Shown: positions 1 through 10,774 of the stretch, piece after piece | Numbering within the stretch: position 1 is the stretch's first letter | Layout: each line of letters starts with the position of its first letter | Source of the DNA: Rhyacophila brunnea | Taxonomy: Eukaryota; Arthropoda; Insecta; Trichoptera; Rhyacophilidae | Reading direction: 5' to 3' | Length of the DNA: 64,000 nt | NCBI GenBank assembly: GCA_022495005.1 | Contig: JAGYXB010000280.1 | Location: 124,001-188,000 of the forward strand | The notes under the pieces: generated by a model | Seen by the model: only the letters and a program-made list of their open reading frames with translations | The model's database searches: none | Told to the model about the DNA's origin: nothing | Made by a program: the position numbers and the translations under genes

Positions 1-790
1 ACTTAATAATTTGAAAGTCAAGACAACGTATCACAAAATATGTTTTATATTAAATCCATTACCTCCACCCATCGCCACTGCAAGATAGTCTAATTTTTCA
101 TACATTTATATTATTGCATTATAATACGTTTTATTTATTCAATGGGGGAAGATCCCATTAGATTGAAAAAATGTAAAAACTATTTCTCATAATGTCTTTT
201 AAGATACTCGTAATTACCACCCTGAAGCGGTGTGTCCATATGCTTTGCTTAGGAACAAAAATAGTATTTTATTTTAAAATTCTTTTAAGTACTTAATATA
301 CTAATGAATAAATTCCAACATGCTGAATTTATTATTTAACAAATTATCTGGGTGGGGAAATAAAAAAAAGTATTATTTTTATCATGTATAAAAGTAGAAA
401 AAATAGCAGGTATCTACTTACATATTATTGTATCTAATTGTGTAATAAAAATGTCATAATTTACTATATTTCACTATAAGTATATTATATTTCACTTATA
501 AGTGATGAATAATAAAAAAGCAAACAACATGTATAATAAGAAGCATTATTAGAATGTTATTTTTATTGAGTAGGCATTAATAGTTACTAATGATATAAAA
601 GAAGAAGAAAGGTTTCTGTAATTTTATATACAATAATTATTATCATAAAATATATAAACATCATTAATTTTTAATTACCTACTTGTATTAAACATCACAT
701 CAATTTCATTTACCTACCTAAATGTAAAAATAATACAATTATTACTGAATCACGGTAACTACCTATCTATTATATATGGAAGTATGTGAT
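1..790. other. AT-rich stretch, no gene seen
   Basis: The stretch is strongly AT-rich and no open frame of note is present. A short CGCCACTG-ended word near 73-84 resembles the terminus of an old hAT element (hAT ends often read CAGTGGCG), but no partner end was found. Nothing else is recognisable. Confidence 0.5.
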
Positions 791-794
791 ACTT

Positions 795-1178
795 CGACGT
801 TGATCTGACAATAGTATCTATTAGACATCTATAGCCAATTTTTCAGGGGGTTCAAAAAACTGTTTTTGTCGGTATCAGTGTTATTTTTATTTTTCAAGTG
901 AAATGATTTAATATTAGTACTAAAACAGTCATTTTAAGATGTATGGAAATTGTAATGTCATAATAAAATAAATCAAGCAGATAGATAATATTTTTTTTTA
1001 GTTTCTAGACACTTCAATGCAGATAGACACCATTTTCCACGTCAAATTTGAGCATTTTAGGATTTTTTTCGTAGAACAATAATATTTCCATTCGATCCGT
1101 CACCATTTTGTACAAAATACACCAATAACCTAAAATTCGCCAAAACTGCAGATAGATACCATTGTCAGATCACCGTCG
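795..1178. mobile_element. MITE with CGACG termini and 4-bp ACTT duplication
   Basis: The two ends are inverted copies: 795-821 reads CGACGTTGATCTGACAATAG and onward, and the reverse complement of the right end matches 25 of 27 bases. ACTT lies directly outside both ends (791-794 and 1179-1182), as expected of a 4-bp target-site duplication. At 384 bp it has no coding capacity. Internal copies of the word CAGATAGA near 978 and 1020 suggest subterminal repeats. The superfamily is not certain; a second MITE at 47191-47621 has similar CGGTG ends and also a 4-bp duplication. Confidence 0.75.
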
Positions 1179-1182
1179 ACTT

Positions 1183-2897
1183 ACTATAATATTGAGAAGA
1201 GCGTAATATGTGCCTATATAATGTAGTTTCTTATTTATTAAGTCTGAAATTATTCAATTTATTGATAGAAGTATTAAAATTATCTTCATCTTACAATAAA
1301 TGTCATGATTGAAATTGATTATTTATGGGTGCTAATAGAAATGTCACATTTTTTCGATTATTCCTGGATATTCTAAATTTGAAAATATTCTGAAACTTCA
1401 ACTAAATAAGCGAAAGAAAACAAACGACAATCATTAGTCTATTATTTTGACAGATAAAAACCAGTGAAGTGGTTTTAGATTATATTTTCGTAGTAATTAG
1501 TGAGGAAATATGCATTTATTTCTAGTTAAAACGAAGAGTACGCCAATGCGCCACTTACAGATTTGAATAGTTTTGTGGAATATTAATTTAGATTTGTGAA
1601 ATATCGCTTATATAGAAAGTATTAAACGACATTATAATCAATTTGAGGTACACGGACAGCAAGATGCGAAAATGTATGGTGATGGACATAAAACGCTATT
1701 TAAAAACGATATTATCTGTGATTGTGTCGAGTTTTATCAGATTGTGCCAGATTCAAATGGAAGTAGATTCGGGACTTCAAAAATTGAAGTGAATTCCTTT
1801 AATTATCAACAAAATGGTGTCTAAATAAAAAAGTTGGTGCGTTTTCCAAAATCTGTTGGAATAATAATATATAGGAGAATAGGAGATTATGTATGGCATT
1901 ATTTAACGAATTATAAATGGCGAATATCTTTTCAGAATAAAATAAAAAATATGAATATATATTTTCTTATTTTTTTTAAGTATTCAATATACCATATTAA
2001 TCTGTTTGACATTTTTGTAATAATAAGCATGACTTTAAGCCAGCTTCTATGAGCATGGCTTCTATGTACAAATGACTTTTTTATTTCATAGATGCTGTAT
2101 CTTAGAAATAAGGAAAATATGAAAGTGACAGAATAGCAAAAGTTTAATATTATATATTTTTTCCTACGCATTGGAATAACATATTGTTACACTCAGTAAC
2201 CTTAAAAAATCTAAGAGTTTAAATTTCAATTTCATCTTTTTGATAATGTAATTCGTAGTGGTAGACTCCGACATAGATGAACAATGTCATTTACGAGAAC
2301 CCCTTATAATAATAAAGTAAATGCTCCAAAGTCATGAAAAATACGCATTCTTACCGCTTCGCTTTACTGTGTTCCTATCATAACCGAACGTTACACAGCA
2401 CATACTAAGTTATGTAAGTACTAATCTAATATCATTATAAATTGTACCATACAGGCATGCCCTTTGCAAAGCTTACCCGGAATATAATAAGTACCTACCC
2501 AGCTTTCTATTGATATTCATGTCCAAATTATTAATTCATAATATGAGCTGGGTATTCAATTTAATATAATAGTTTTTACGTGTATAAATAAGCACAATTA
2601 TTTTCAATTAAATTGTTTTGGTATTTAATATTATTTTTAATTAAACTAGCGTTTACGTAGTAAAACACAGTAGGTATGTTGTTTTTTTTAGGAAAGTTTT
2701 TGTTAATCCTTCAATTTGTAAGTTGTTAATATTGATAGTTTAATAGAATGTGCTTTCAAAGTATAAACCATTAACAGAATAGTTTATTACCAACTCAGTT
2801 ACAACATACGATTTTTTATATAGTATATATATTTATCCACGATGGCCGCGTACTTAACATACAGTATTAAAAACTAATTTTACAGTTTGCACGGAAT
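1183..2897. other. AT-rich non-coding DNA
   Basis: No repeat family or gene is recognised. The only ATG-started frame worth noting is 1664-1792, 42 codons, beginning MRKCMVMDIK with a hydrophobic centre (TILSVIVSSFI). It has no visible relatives and could easily be chance. A YY1/Pho-like ATGGCCGCG word lies at 2843-2851. Confidence 0.5.
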
Positions 2898-3300
2898 AAT
2901 TGTGTGGATCAGAACCAAGCTTGTCCAACCCACAGAAACGAAAAAACTGCATTAGACATCTCAACGCTATCAAATATTCATTTTTTGTTAGGTTCAAATA
3001 TGACTATCACTAAAAATTGTTATCTTGTCACATTGTTATCTACAGTCATTTCATGCAACCACATAAAATAATTCACTATGAGTGCCATATTTCTGTATTC
3101 TATATAAATTCGTGAAATGCTGGAAGAAACAAATAACATTAAATACAAGCCTTTAAGTAATTCATCTCATACATTATCAGGTATTTTGCTGAAACAATAT
3201 TGAGTTTTTTTCTTCAATAATCGATCTATAGCTTAAACACTAATTACTTCAGAACTGAATAATTTTGGGTTGGACAAGTCTGATTCTGTTCCACACAATT
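2898..3300. mobile_element. MITE with AATTGTGTGGA inverted ends
   Basis: The left end (2898-2932) and right end (3266-3300) are inverted copies matching at about 31 of 35 positions, with the shared core CTTGTCCAACCCA. The interior is AT-rich and non-coding. Beyond the left arm, TTTTACA at about 2879-2885 recurs inverted right after the right arm, but on the left it is separated by 12-13 extra bases. The outer end may therefore have been altered. No clear target duplication is visible and the superfamily is unassigned. Confidence 0.65.
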
Positions 3301-4021
3301 GTAAAACCAAGTGGACATAACTAAATCATATACCTAAGTATCGTCCGTATAGCGTTGGTACCATACACATAAAAATGTGGGCTACATTTCAAATACCAGG
3401 ATACAGGACTACAGGATAACAGAATTTAAAAAAAATACTAACCTCGGAATTAAAAGTTCTATCCATCAATACAGTTTCTAATACGCACTGTGTACAAATG
3501 CGTCAATTTTCATGTTACTACCGCGGAATTCACGATTTAAATAAAGTACCAAATGTAGCAAACCAAAACTGGACTAATAAAAGCGCGCGGCGGTTAATAT
3601 TTAAAACGACTTAGTATCCTGGGTATAAAAAAGGGGGTGGAAAATAAATAACGCGAAAAGGGCTGGCACGGAGTAATCGGAAGACATTTTGGGGAATAAA
3701 TAAATCGATGTTCGCAAGAAGGAAAAAACCCGGCCATCATTTTTCCTCTCTCATATTTTAATTTATTACGTCGATGTGGAAAGTGTGCGAGGAAAATTGT
3801 CCAATATTTTTCTATCGCGTTCTTTATGGCTTTCGGATAAGATATTTTTCCATAATCCATGCAAGGAGGATGAGACAAAAAGAGATATCACGATCCTACA
3901 TCCGAAACTAGTTAACTGTGATTTTAGACGTTGTATTTTCACGGTCGCATATAATAAATCAGACATACGCAAAGTTTTTATCAGTGTATTTACAGTAAAG
4001 GGTGGATATAGGCTATTAAGA
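3301..4021. other. Unique DNA with a GC-richer patch at 3580-3960
   Basis: From about 3580 to 3960 base composition is visibly less AT-rich than the surroundings. Binding-site-like words cluster here: GATAAGAT near 3836, TAATCC near 3854, homeodomain-like TAATTTATTACG near 3758, and GCCATCAT near 3733. Overlapping short frames on both strands look like chance. A cis-regulatory or conserved non-coding element is possible but unproven. Confidence 0.3.
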
Positions 4022-4485
4022 TTCGACATAAATAGTGCACATTAAACTTTGTCAGTCAAACATATTTGTTTTCATTCAACTAAGACAACAATATATAGAT
4101 AGTTTTTAAAAATCAATAAAACCCTACCTAATCCAAGCCATAGAAGATAAAGTCAACAAACATTCGTTAATCTATAAAATATCTAAAATTATAGCATTAA
4201 ACCATACATAATTTTAGATATTTTATAGATAAAAGAATATTTTTTATCGATTATGATTTGGTTTAGGCATAGCTTTGAAATACGTATTCTTAATTCAACG
4301 AAAACGAAGAAGTATGATTGAAAAAGTGTGAACTATTTTGCAGGATTACCCATATCATACCTAATTTATCGTGGTTTGGGTCAGGCAGGGTTTAATGAAT
4401 TTTAAAATCTAACCAGCACCATTTTTAGTTCAAAGAAAAAAATAAGTATGACTGACAAAGTTTAATGTGCACTATTTATGTCAAA
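4022..4485. mobile_element. Foldback-like MITE, TTYGACATAAATAG ends
   Basis: The ends are long inverted copies, TTCGACATAAATAGTGCACA at left and the matching reverse complement at right, continuing through TTAAACTTTGTCAGTCA. Inner segments are also inverted: AAACCCTACC near 4120 pairs with GGCAGGGTTT near 4385, and around 4170-4240 ATCTATAAAATATCTAAAAT pairs with its near-complement. Most of the element can therefore fold on itself. It has no coding capacity. Confidence 0.72.
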
Positions 4486-4978
4486 TATTAACAGCCTGCC
4501 TCTACCCCTCGCCATTGATATTTACATGTTTTATCAGTAATGGCATCTACTATGTTGCCATTATGCATACTACATTTTTGTTGCAGATTTTATGAACATT
4601 GACATATTATATTTTGAAATATGTTATCCGCGATTTCCTGATTTTATCTTCTCTCAAATGTACGGAATATTTTTTTCCTGAAGGTCATCAAAGTGCCCCT
4701 AAACTGATTTATTATAGCTTGCACGTCCAACGCATCGATCGCGATTGATTGGTTGATCGTGAGATAGATTTTGATCGATAGTACCACAGTCCTATCGGAA
4801 TTGAGTCGTTAAAATGTAAATGAGTGTATATTCAGATGCAATATAATATGATTTTGTTTATATTTTTAAGGGGCAGCATTGACTATTATTATTTTTATTT
4901 CCCTAACTAGCTTACGTGAAAATTGTTTTCAAGTTTATTTTACAGTTAATATTATATAATATATGTATATATTCTTTA
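4486..4978. other. Short unique stretch
   Basis: Immediately after the MITE, CCCCTCGCCATTGA resembles a decayed hAT terminus. At 4735-4785 the words ATCGATCGCGAT and TTGATCGATAG form a small cluster that could bind DREF-like factors, though chance is possible. No coding frame is supported. Confidence 0.3.
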
Positions 4979-5150
4979 TTAACACTACAACAGGTATTAA
5001 AGCCTAGTGACAGTAGTGTAAGTGAAACAATCACAAATACCAAGGCTTTAAGAAAATCACAAAAATATATCGGGACCTTACCAGGGATCAAACCTGGAGC
5101 TCCCGGATGAAAGGCCAGCGCCTTATACACTGCAGTACGAGAGCAGTAAA
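4979..5150 (-). mobile_element. SINE family G, tRNA-derived (copy 1)
   Basis: Read on the minus strand, the right end is a tRNA-like head: an A-box-like region with AAGGCGCTGGCC and a B box in AGGTTTGATCCC. A body follows that ends in the palindromic-looking ACACTACTGTCACT...TAGTGT part. The same order of sequence occurs on the plus strand at 45049-45240 and 62649-62802, and truncated at 24747-24872. This is a non-autonomous retrotransposon transcribed by RNA polymerase III. Confidence 0.65.
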
Positions 5151-6175
5151 GTTGAAATCCTATAACTTGGTTTATATTACATCACTCAAGGCTTTCCACA
5201 GTAGTGAGGAAACTATAATATGTGAATCCTTACGCTTTAAAATGAGGCGTAGTTCCCTTAACTGTCGAGACTCCTTGCTCAATAGTTTGACGATGAATGC
5301 AAATGAGTCGTCAAAACGAATCATTTTCACGAGGAATAAAAAATTGAGCATTTTTTTGTATTGTTCAAAGACAAGTTAATAGATAATACGTTGTTTGATT
5401 TGTAATGTCTCGGTGTCATCAATCACTACGATAGTCCAAGTTAATATATATATATATATATATGAGAGGATGGTATATCACTTCTAGTTTTGATACTGTA
5501 TATATAGTAATAGATTACAGCCTGCTTGAAGTTGGATATGATTATATTATAGTACAGCTTTCAAATATTGTAACTAAGTTAAAATACGAATAAAAATACA
5601 TATTTTCACATTAACATCAACACCTAATTTCATAAATATCATCATTGACTGTATAACCATATACAATTATCAGATAACTTCACTGGATTGGAATCGTTCT
5701 TATAATATTAAAAATATAGAAATATATATTTCCCACTACCTAAATTTCATAAATATATATCTACATATTTACTGATAACAAACACAAATATTATGCGATA
5801 CCCAGTACACAGTAGCTTATTTTTTGACATTTTAGAGATAACTGAATATGGTTATGATAAAGTGGCAGAGAAATTAATTCAATCCAGTCATGTGTACTTT
5901 AGGTACTTAATAAAATGTTTAACTTGGTACACTCAATACAGTGCTCAGTATTATTGAGGTGCATATTGATATTCTCCTTGCTATATGCATGTGAAAATCG
6001 CATACAATATACACATTCGACGGAATTCGAAGCTACAATCACCATCATAAATATATACATTAGAAACATATACCTACTCTAGACATTTTTATTTAGCAGA
6101 TACATACCTACTATTATACATTTATTATGTTATGCATCTCACTCAAAAAAGTATTTTTTGGTATTTTATATAGAT
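5151..6175. other. AT-rich stretch with a (TA)n microsatellite
   Basis: No gene is supported. A pure (TA)n run lies at 5443-5463. A 90-codon plus-strand frame beginning near 5107 starts inside the SINE and has no recognisable domain. Confidence 0.5.
5443..5463. repeat. (TA)n microsatellite
   Basis: An uninterrupted dinucleotide run of about ten units. Confidence 0.95.
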
Positions 6176-7355
6176 ACTAGCTGAAGTACCCGGCTTCGCA
6201 CAGGGTCGTTACGTGGTTATATTTATCTTAGATATTTAAAAAATAATAAGAGGTAATTATTTTTTTAATGTTAAAATATCTATGTTATACAATATGGCAA
6301 TATGAAAATAATTCTAATAGGAGTAAAGGTCAAACAAAAGATCTCTAAATTAAAATCGAATCCAAAATATGCAAACGTTATAAACGTTATTAAAAAAATC
6401 AAAATTGCATGGAATAAACAAACAATAAACATTGTATTTTATATAATACTAATTTAGAAACCTTCGCAGATGTGCGCACAACAACTGACAAAAGTTTCAT
6501 CGTAATCGGATGAATGTTATAGGAACGCATACGAATAGAAGAAGAAGATGATTTTCTAATTCAGAAATCTTCGTGGGCATGCGCACGACAACTCACCAAA
6601 GTTTCATTGCGAATAGAAGAAGATAAAATAGAAGAAGAAGGAGATGGTTATTCTAATTCAGAAACCTTTGCGGGTTTTGGCACAATTATTGATGAAAGTT
6701 TTATTGCAATCGGATGAATGGAATAGAAACGCATACGAATAGAAGAATATAAAATAAAAGAAGAAAATGGTTGTACTAATTCAGAAACCTTTGCGGGTGT
6801 TACCACAACAACTGACGAAGGTTTCATCGCAATCGGATGAATGGTATAGGAACCATACGAATAATGTATAAAGTATAAAGAATAATGTATAAAGTATAGG
6901 AACCATAAGATATAATGAAGAAGAAGAAGAAGATGGTTGTACTAATTCAGAAACCTTCGCAGGTGTTGGCACAACCACTAACGAAAGTTTCATCGCAATC
7001 GGATGAATGGTATAGGGACCATACAAATAAAAGAAGATAGAATGATGAAGAAGAAGAAGAAGATAGTTGTACTTATTCAGAAACCTTTGCGGGTGTTACC
7101 ACAACAACTGACAAAGGTTTCATCGCAATCGGATGACTAGTACAGGAACCATACGAATAAAAGAAGATATAATGATGGAGAAGTAGAAGAAGACGATTTT
7201 CTAATTTAGAAACCTTTGCGGGTGTATGTACAATAACTGACGAAAGTTTCGTCGCAATGGGATGAATGGTATAGGAACGCATACGGGACAGACAGAAAGA
7301 CAGACAGACAAACAGGCATACAGACAGACAGACATTCATTTTTATATATAAGATA
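6176..7355 (+). mobile_element. Repeat element beginning CTAGCTGAAGTACCCGGCTT
   Basis: The left end, with CCCGGCTTCGCACAGGG, matches the stereotyped start of a transposable-element remnant seen widely in insect genomes. The right end runs through an (ACAG)n tract at about 7288-7333 into TTTTATATATAAGAT, also a common tail of these elements. Between them lies a tandem array (annotated separately). No reverse transcriptase frame is present, so this is a non-autonomous or 5'-truncated copy. A similar start, CAGCTGTGCCCG, appears alone near 12260. Confidence 0.55.
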
Positions 7356-7440
7356 TAGCATATACTCTTCACGGAAGTGCAAGCAATAAGTTAACAAAGT
7401 TTTATTGCAATCGGATGAACGGTATGGCAGTGCATACAAT
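6456..7440 (+). repeat. Minisatellite, eight diverged units of about 95-170 bp
   Basis: Each unit carries a core of the form CAGAAACCTTTGCGGGTGTT, then ACAACTGACGAAAGTTTCAT and CGCAATCGGATGAATGGTAT, followed by a GAA-rich spacer. Cores are centred near 6497, 6601, 6690, 6820, 6988, 7115, 7248 and 7402. Spacing varies because the GAA tracts and a duplicated ATAATGTATAAAGTATA word differ between units. The second unit lacks part of the core. The eighth unit ends in an (AACA)n tail instead of (ACAG)n. Apparent minus-strand reading frames here are translations of the repeat. Confidence 0.8.
7288..7333. repeat. (ACAG)n tract
   Basis: An imperfect tetranucleotide tract near the 3' end of the repeat element. 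Confidence 0.85.
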
Positions 7441-7470
7441 ACGAACAAACAAACAAACAAATATTAATTT

Positions 7471-8500
7471 GTATATATTAAGAAGATGAATGACGAGCAT
7501 CATAACCATTTAGAGAGCATAGTTTAATAACTGCTAAAAATAATAAGTAACTAAATTATGAACAAACAGTATGATATTAAATGTCATAAAATTGTTTTTA
7601 GTCGATAATTATTTCATTTGTCACAAAATATCGTCACTATTATAATAATATTATGGTGGTAAGTTTTTAAGGCATTAAAAATTTTACTTTCTGATTAAAA
7701 CGAGATTATTTAATTGATTAATACTGTAATCAAACGTATTTTGATACCCTATTAACGTTATTGAAATATGTCAAACGTATTATTATACAATTGTTTACCA
7801 AAAATTGTGGGTATTAATGTTCCGCGAATCCCCCAATATCAGTAAATAAACAACATTAAGTAGAAATATCAAGCTTCATTCAAATGACAATAATATAATA
7901 AATTTAATAACCAGTGAGAATTCCATGATAAATATTTTATTAACAGCGATCTTATGTATTATCTAGCTAGATATCAAAATGAATGTATTAACAATTTTTG
8001 AAAATATATTAAAATTAGTTCGTTTTAATATACGGTATGACCTCGAATAATTATTTCTAAGTAATATTATTCCTAATGAAATAAATCGTTAAAAAATCAA
8101 TGAAATCAAATCAATGGAACAGCGTTGAATGGATGACGATCAAAAAATTCTATAAAAATATATATTAAAAAACGATCTCCTATATATTTCTAGTTACCTC
8201 CATTTCAGGTGTCTATTTCCAAAAGTGCACAAAATGATCGAAATCTATTAAAAAAATACGTACAAAAATATTTTTATATTTAATTTCTCATAATAATACG
8301 TAATGCTCTATAATCCCTAAAATCGCTCAAAACAATACAAAAACAATGTTTAACGATCTATAGAAAGCGTACAATTAAAAATATGGAAATCAATACCGTC
8401 AACATGTTAAAATATTTTTACTTGTTTTTAGTTTAGGGTAGTTAGCTAATAAAATAGCCCACATTATTTTAATTAGAATATATAGTATAATGGTATCAGA
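7471..8500. other. AT-rich, nothing recognised
   Basis: There are no frames, repeats or RNA signals that I can support in this stretch. Confidence 0.5.
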
Positions 8501-8502
8501 GT

Positions 8503-8600
8503 ATTGTAGCGATTCATTTAGTTGTTGGTATCTTTACTTTTAAATGACACTAACACCTCTACAAAGTGATTTTATCGTAGCCGCAATGCTTGAAGAATAT
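8503..8600. repeat. Repeat family J, copy 1 (diverged)
   Basis: The segment resembles 33214-33300: both contain GTAG...GATTCATTTAG, TGTTGGTATC, ACTAACACC and AAAGTGATTT in the same order and orientation. This copy has an extra stretch between GGTATC and ACTAACACC. It is likely a decayed interspersed element of unknown class. Confidence 0.4.
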
Positions 8601-9729
8601 GTCCTCCTTCTATGAAGAAAGAAAGAAACTGACGTTTAAACCAATCATTTATAATTGAATCAAAAAAACGACATTTATCGTGAATATCGAATTATAAACT
8701 TATCAGTTTATAAAATAGGCATTCCATTTTTATCACAAATTTATGTGGTTGTAGGTTGGTAGTCCAGGATTCAAAATCACATAGTACTTAATAATTAGAT
8801 ATTATAACATGACGGGTATACTTTCTTCTGGAGCTTTGAACTATGGAGAATATTTTTTAGGTGGCTGAAGCAAATGATATTCATAAGGCAGCGAAGTAAT
8901 AAAGAAGGATTGTCAAAACGTTAATAATTTCTTCGTTTATGTGACAGATTCGAATCTATAGAATAAAACAAATAGCTGTCTTTAATTTTAAACGAGCGTC
9001 GTATTTCTTCGGCCATTATGTTTGGTGCAAGCAAATAAATTAATTTCGTTTGACATTTGAGAAATGAGAGCTTTCGTATAATAAATTATGTCAATTATTT
9101 CATTTCTTCTATGCGTATACATAGAGTACTTTGATAATATATATTTTTATTACAAATTAAAAACTGTTCTCCAATCATTAATTGTTATCAATCTTTTTTA
9201 AATTTATATCAAAGTGTATAATTTTTCTGGTGACATGTTTTTTCACAACCTGACATAATCGGCAGAACGCCCATCTCTCGACCACTGGAATACTATAAAA
9301 CTTCAATCAATTATTAGAGTAATAGGTAGTATTATATTTATGTTGCATTTATAATAAAGTGATTTGTTGAATAAAAAGCGATACTCACCAATTGCACTAA
9401 AATTTAATGGGTCAACATGTAATTAAATTTGTACAATAAAATAATATCAATTTACGGTGGTGTATATGACGAGATTTCCCGCAGAATCAAATTTGTATGG
9501 AACGAATTTGAGCATCTGAATAGTGTCTTCAAAAATGACCTGAAATTATGAATGAAGTTATATTGCAACCTTGCAAGTTTCCATGCATAAATTCCATTCT
9601 AACAAGAATAAAAAGTGAGAAAGTAAGAAGAGCATAAATAGGTATAATGAAATTACATATGAAAAATGAGGAATAATTATAGACCAAAAAAGTTATATTA
9701 TATAATATATACATACATTTTAAATTTGG
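8601..9729. other. AT-rich, nothing recognised
   Basis: No coding frame with recognisable content was found, and no repeat family of this window. Confidence 0.5.
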
Positions 9730-10062
9730 TCAATATCCATTATACAAAATTTTGGAGATAGCGCGTTTAAAAGAAACAGATGTATTATTGAAAGGATCAA
9801 CGGTAGAGAAAGACATATTATAATTTAAAGAAGAACGCCGAATAAAGGAGTTTTGTGCATAATTTGAATCACTACGACTAACATGGTATAAAGCTTGATT
9901 TCGCGTAAATCTTGATGGACAGTGAAAACCCACCCTTTCGAGTAGGTTTGGCGAGTCAACAAAACCATTGATAATTTTGTAAAGCAAATACTAATCAAAA
10001 AGATAAGGTCGACTTTCCAAAGATGGTACCATGAATAATATGATGCCTTCGTCACCAGTGGG
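9730..10062 (-). pseudogene. LINE fragment, C-terminus of Jockey/CR1-like ORF2
   Basis: The minus strand encodes LYKIINGFVDSPNLLERVGF followed by the polar tail typical of the C-terminal end of Jockey/CR1-type reverse transcriptase polyproteins. These often read FLYKII.G.ID...LL..I.F.VP..., then R......F.P....N...RA. The final visible block is SFSTVDPFNN...SFKRAISKIL. The upstream part (VDLIFLISICF) is in another frame, so there is at least one frameshift. No fingers, palm or YADD region remains: this is a severely 5'-truncated dead copy. Similar tails occur at 36.0 kb. Confidence 0.7.
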
Positions 10063-10220
10063 TCAACCAAGGTGATGATGAAATAGTACCTAAATACTGT
10101 GTTTTATTTTAATCAATGATTCTTAGTACGAAATAATCTTACCACTGATTTCACTGGTAATAATTATTCAACACTTTGGCTTGTTAAGTTAAATGTTTTG
10201 TTCATACGTATCCCATAATG

Positions 10221-10275
10221 TTATTTCTTATGATTGTTAGTAGGTACATTGAACAATGGTTATTATTATCTCATT
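10221..10275 (+). repeat. Left ~50-bp direct repeat flanking HINE copy 1
   Basis: The sequence begins TTATTTCTTATGATTGTTAG and ends in GGTTATTATTATCTCATT. It recurs at 10721-10771 on the other side of the element, with a 4-base difference (AGGT) in the middle and few substitutions. Confidence 0.8.
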
Positions 10276-10280
10276 ACCAC

Positions 10281-10720
10281 ATTTTTCTTAGCTCGTGTTC
10301 TTGTTTGTCAGGTGGTTGTTTATCCAGTACAAATCTTGCAATCGATTTTTAACTAACTTCCCGACTAGCTAGATATTTTAAACTTTTAGAATATATCAGA
10401 ACACGATGCCAATGCATTCTTTTAATACTTTTAGCCATCTTTAAGTAAAATTGAATTCATTTTCAGTTAATTCTGTTTTGTATGAAAAGTTATTTCGGAA
10501 GAAATCCGTAATCCAATCCACTATTATTGGGGGGGTCTAGGGTCCTAGCAACTAAATTATTATTATATACGTGCATTAGTATGGAAATCAATATGAAATG
10601 TCAAAATGACATTTCATCAAGTAAACATTTTTTTGGTCGTTAAAGCTAGTCAAGTCAAGTTTATATGATTCAACAGAAAATTTAAAACCGTTGTATATCA
10701 AAAGTTTTATCTTGTAATTA
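10281..10720 (+). mobile_element. HINE-like (Helentron-related) element, copy 1
   Basis: The family consensus starts near TACAACGTTTTTCTTAGCTC and passes through ATCGATTTTTAACTAACTTC and CCGACTAGCTAGA. It ends with AAAAACGTTGTA, then the hairpin ATAAAAAGTTCTTTTTAT, then CTTGTAATTATT. Inverted subterminal repeats (TACAACGTTTTT/AAAAACGTTGTA) plus a 3' hairpin are the layout of non-autonomous Helentrons (DINE-1/HINE type), which I infer here. This copy has decayed ends (ACCGTTGTATATCAAAAG). It is bracketed by direct repeats, which is unusual for this class. Confidence 0.55.
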
Positions 10721-10771
10721 TTATTTCTTATGATTGTTAGTACATTGAAAATTGGTTATTATTATCTCATT
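10721..10771 (+). repeat. Right ~50-bp direct repeat flanking HINE copy 1
   Basis: The repeat starts at the base after CTTGTAATTA and matches 10221-10275 almost fully. Confidence 0.8.
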
Positions 10772-10774
10772 TTT

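Noticed and set aside
3594..4045. Three overlapping frames of 87-94 codons on both strands
   Set aside because: Mutually overlapping, no recognisable domain, no consistent splice or codon evidence.
5050..5150. tRNA-like sequence on the minus strand
   Set aside because: It continues into a repeated body seen at three other loci, so it is a SINE, not a tRNA gene.
6456..7440. CRISPR-like array
   Set aside because: Units are too long and irregular, spacers are GAA-rich low-complexity sequence, and the genome is eukaryotic.
6781..7460. Overlapping minus-strand frames with repeated HSSDCDETF-like peptides
   Set aside because: They are translations of the tandem repeat and GAA tracts, not a protein family.
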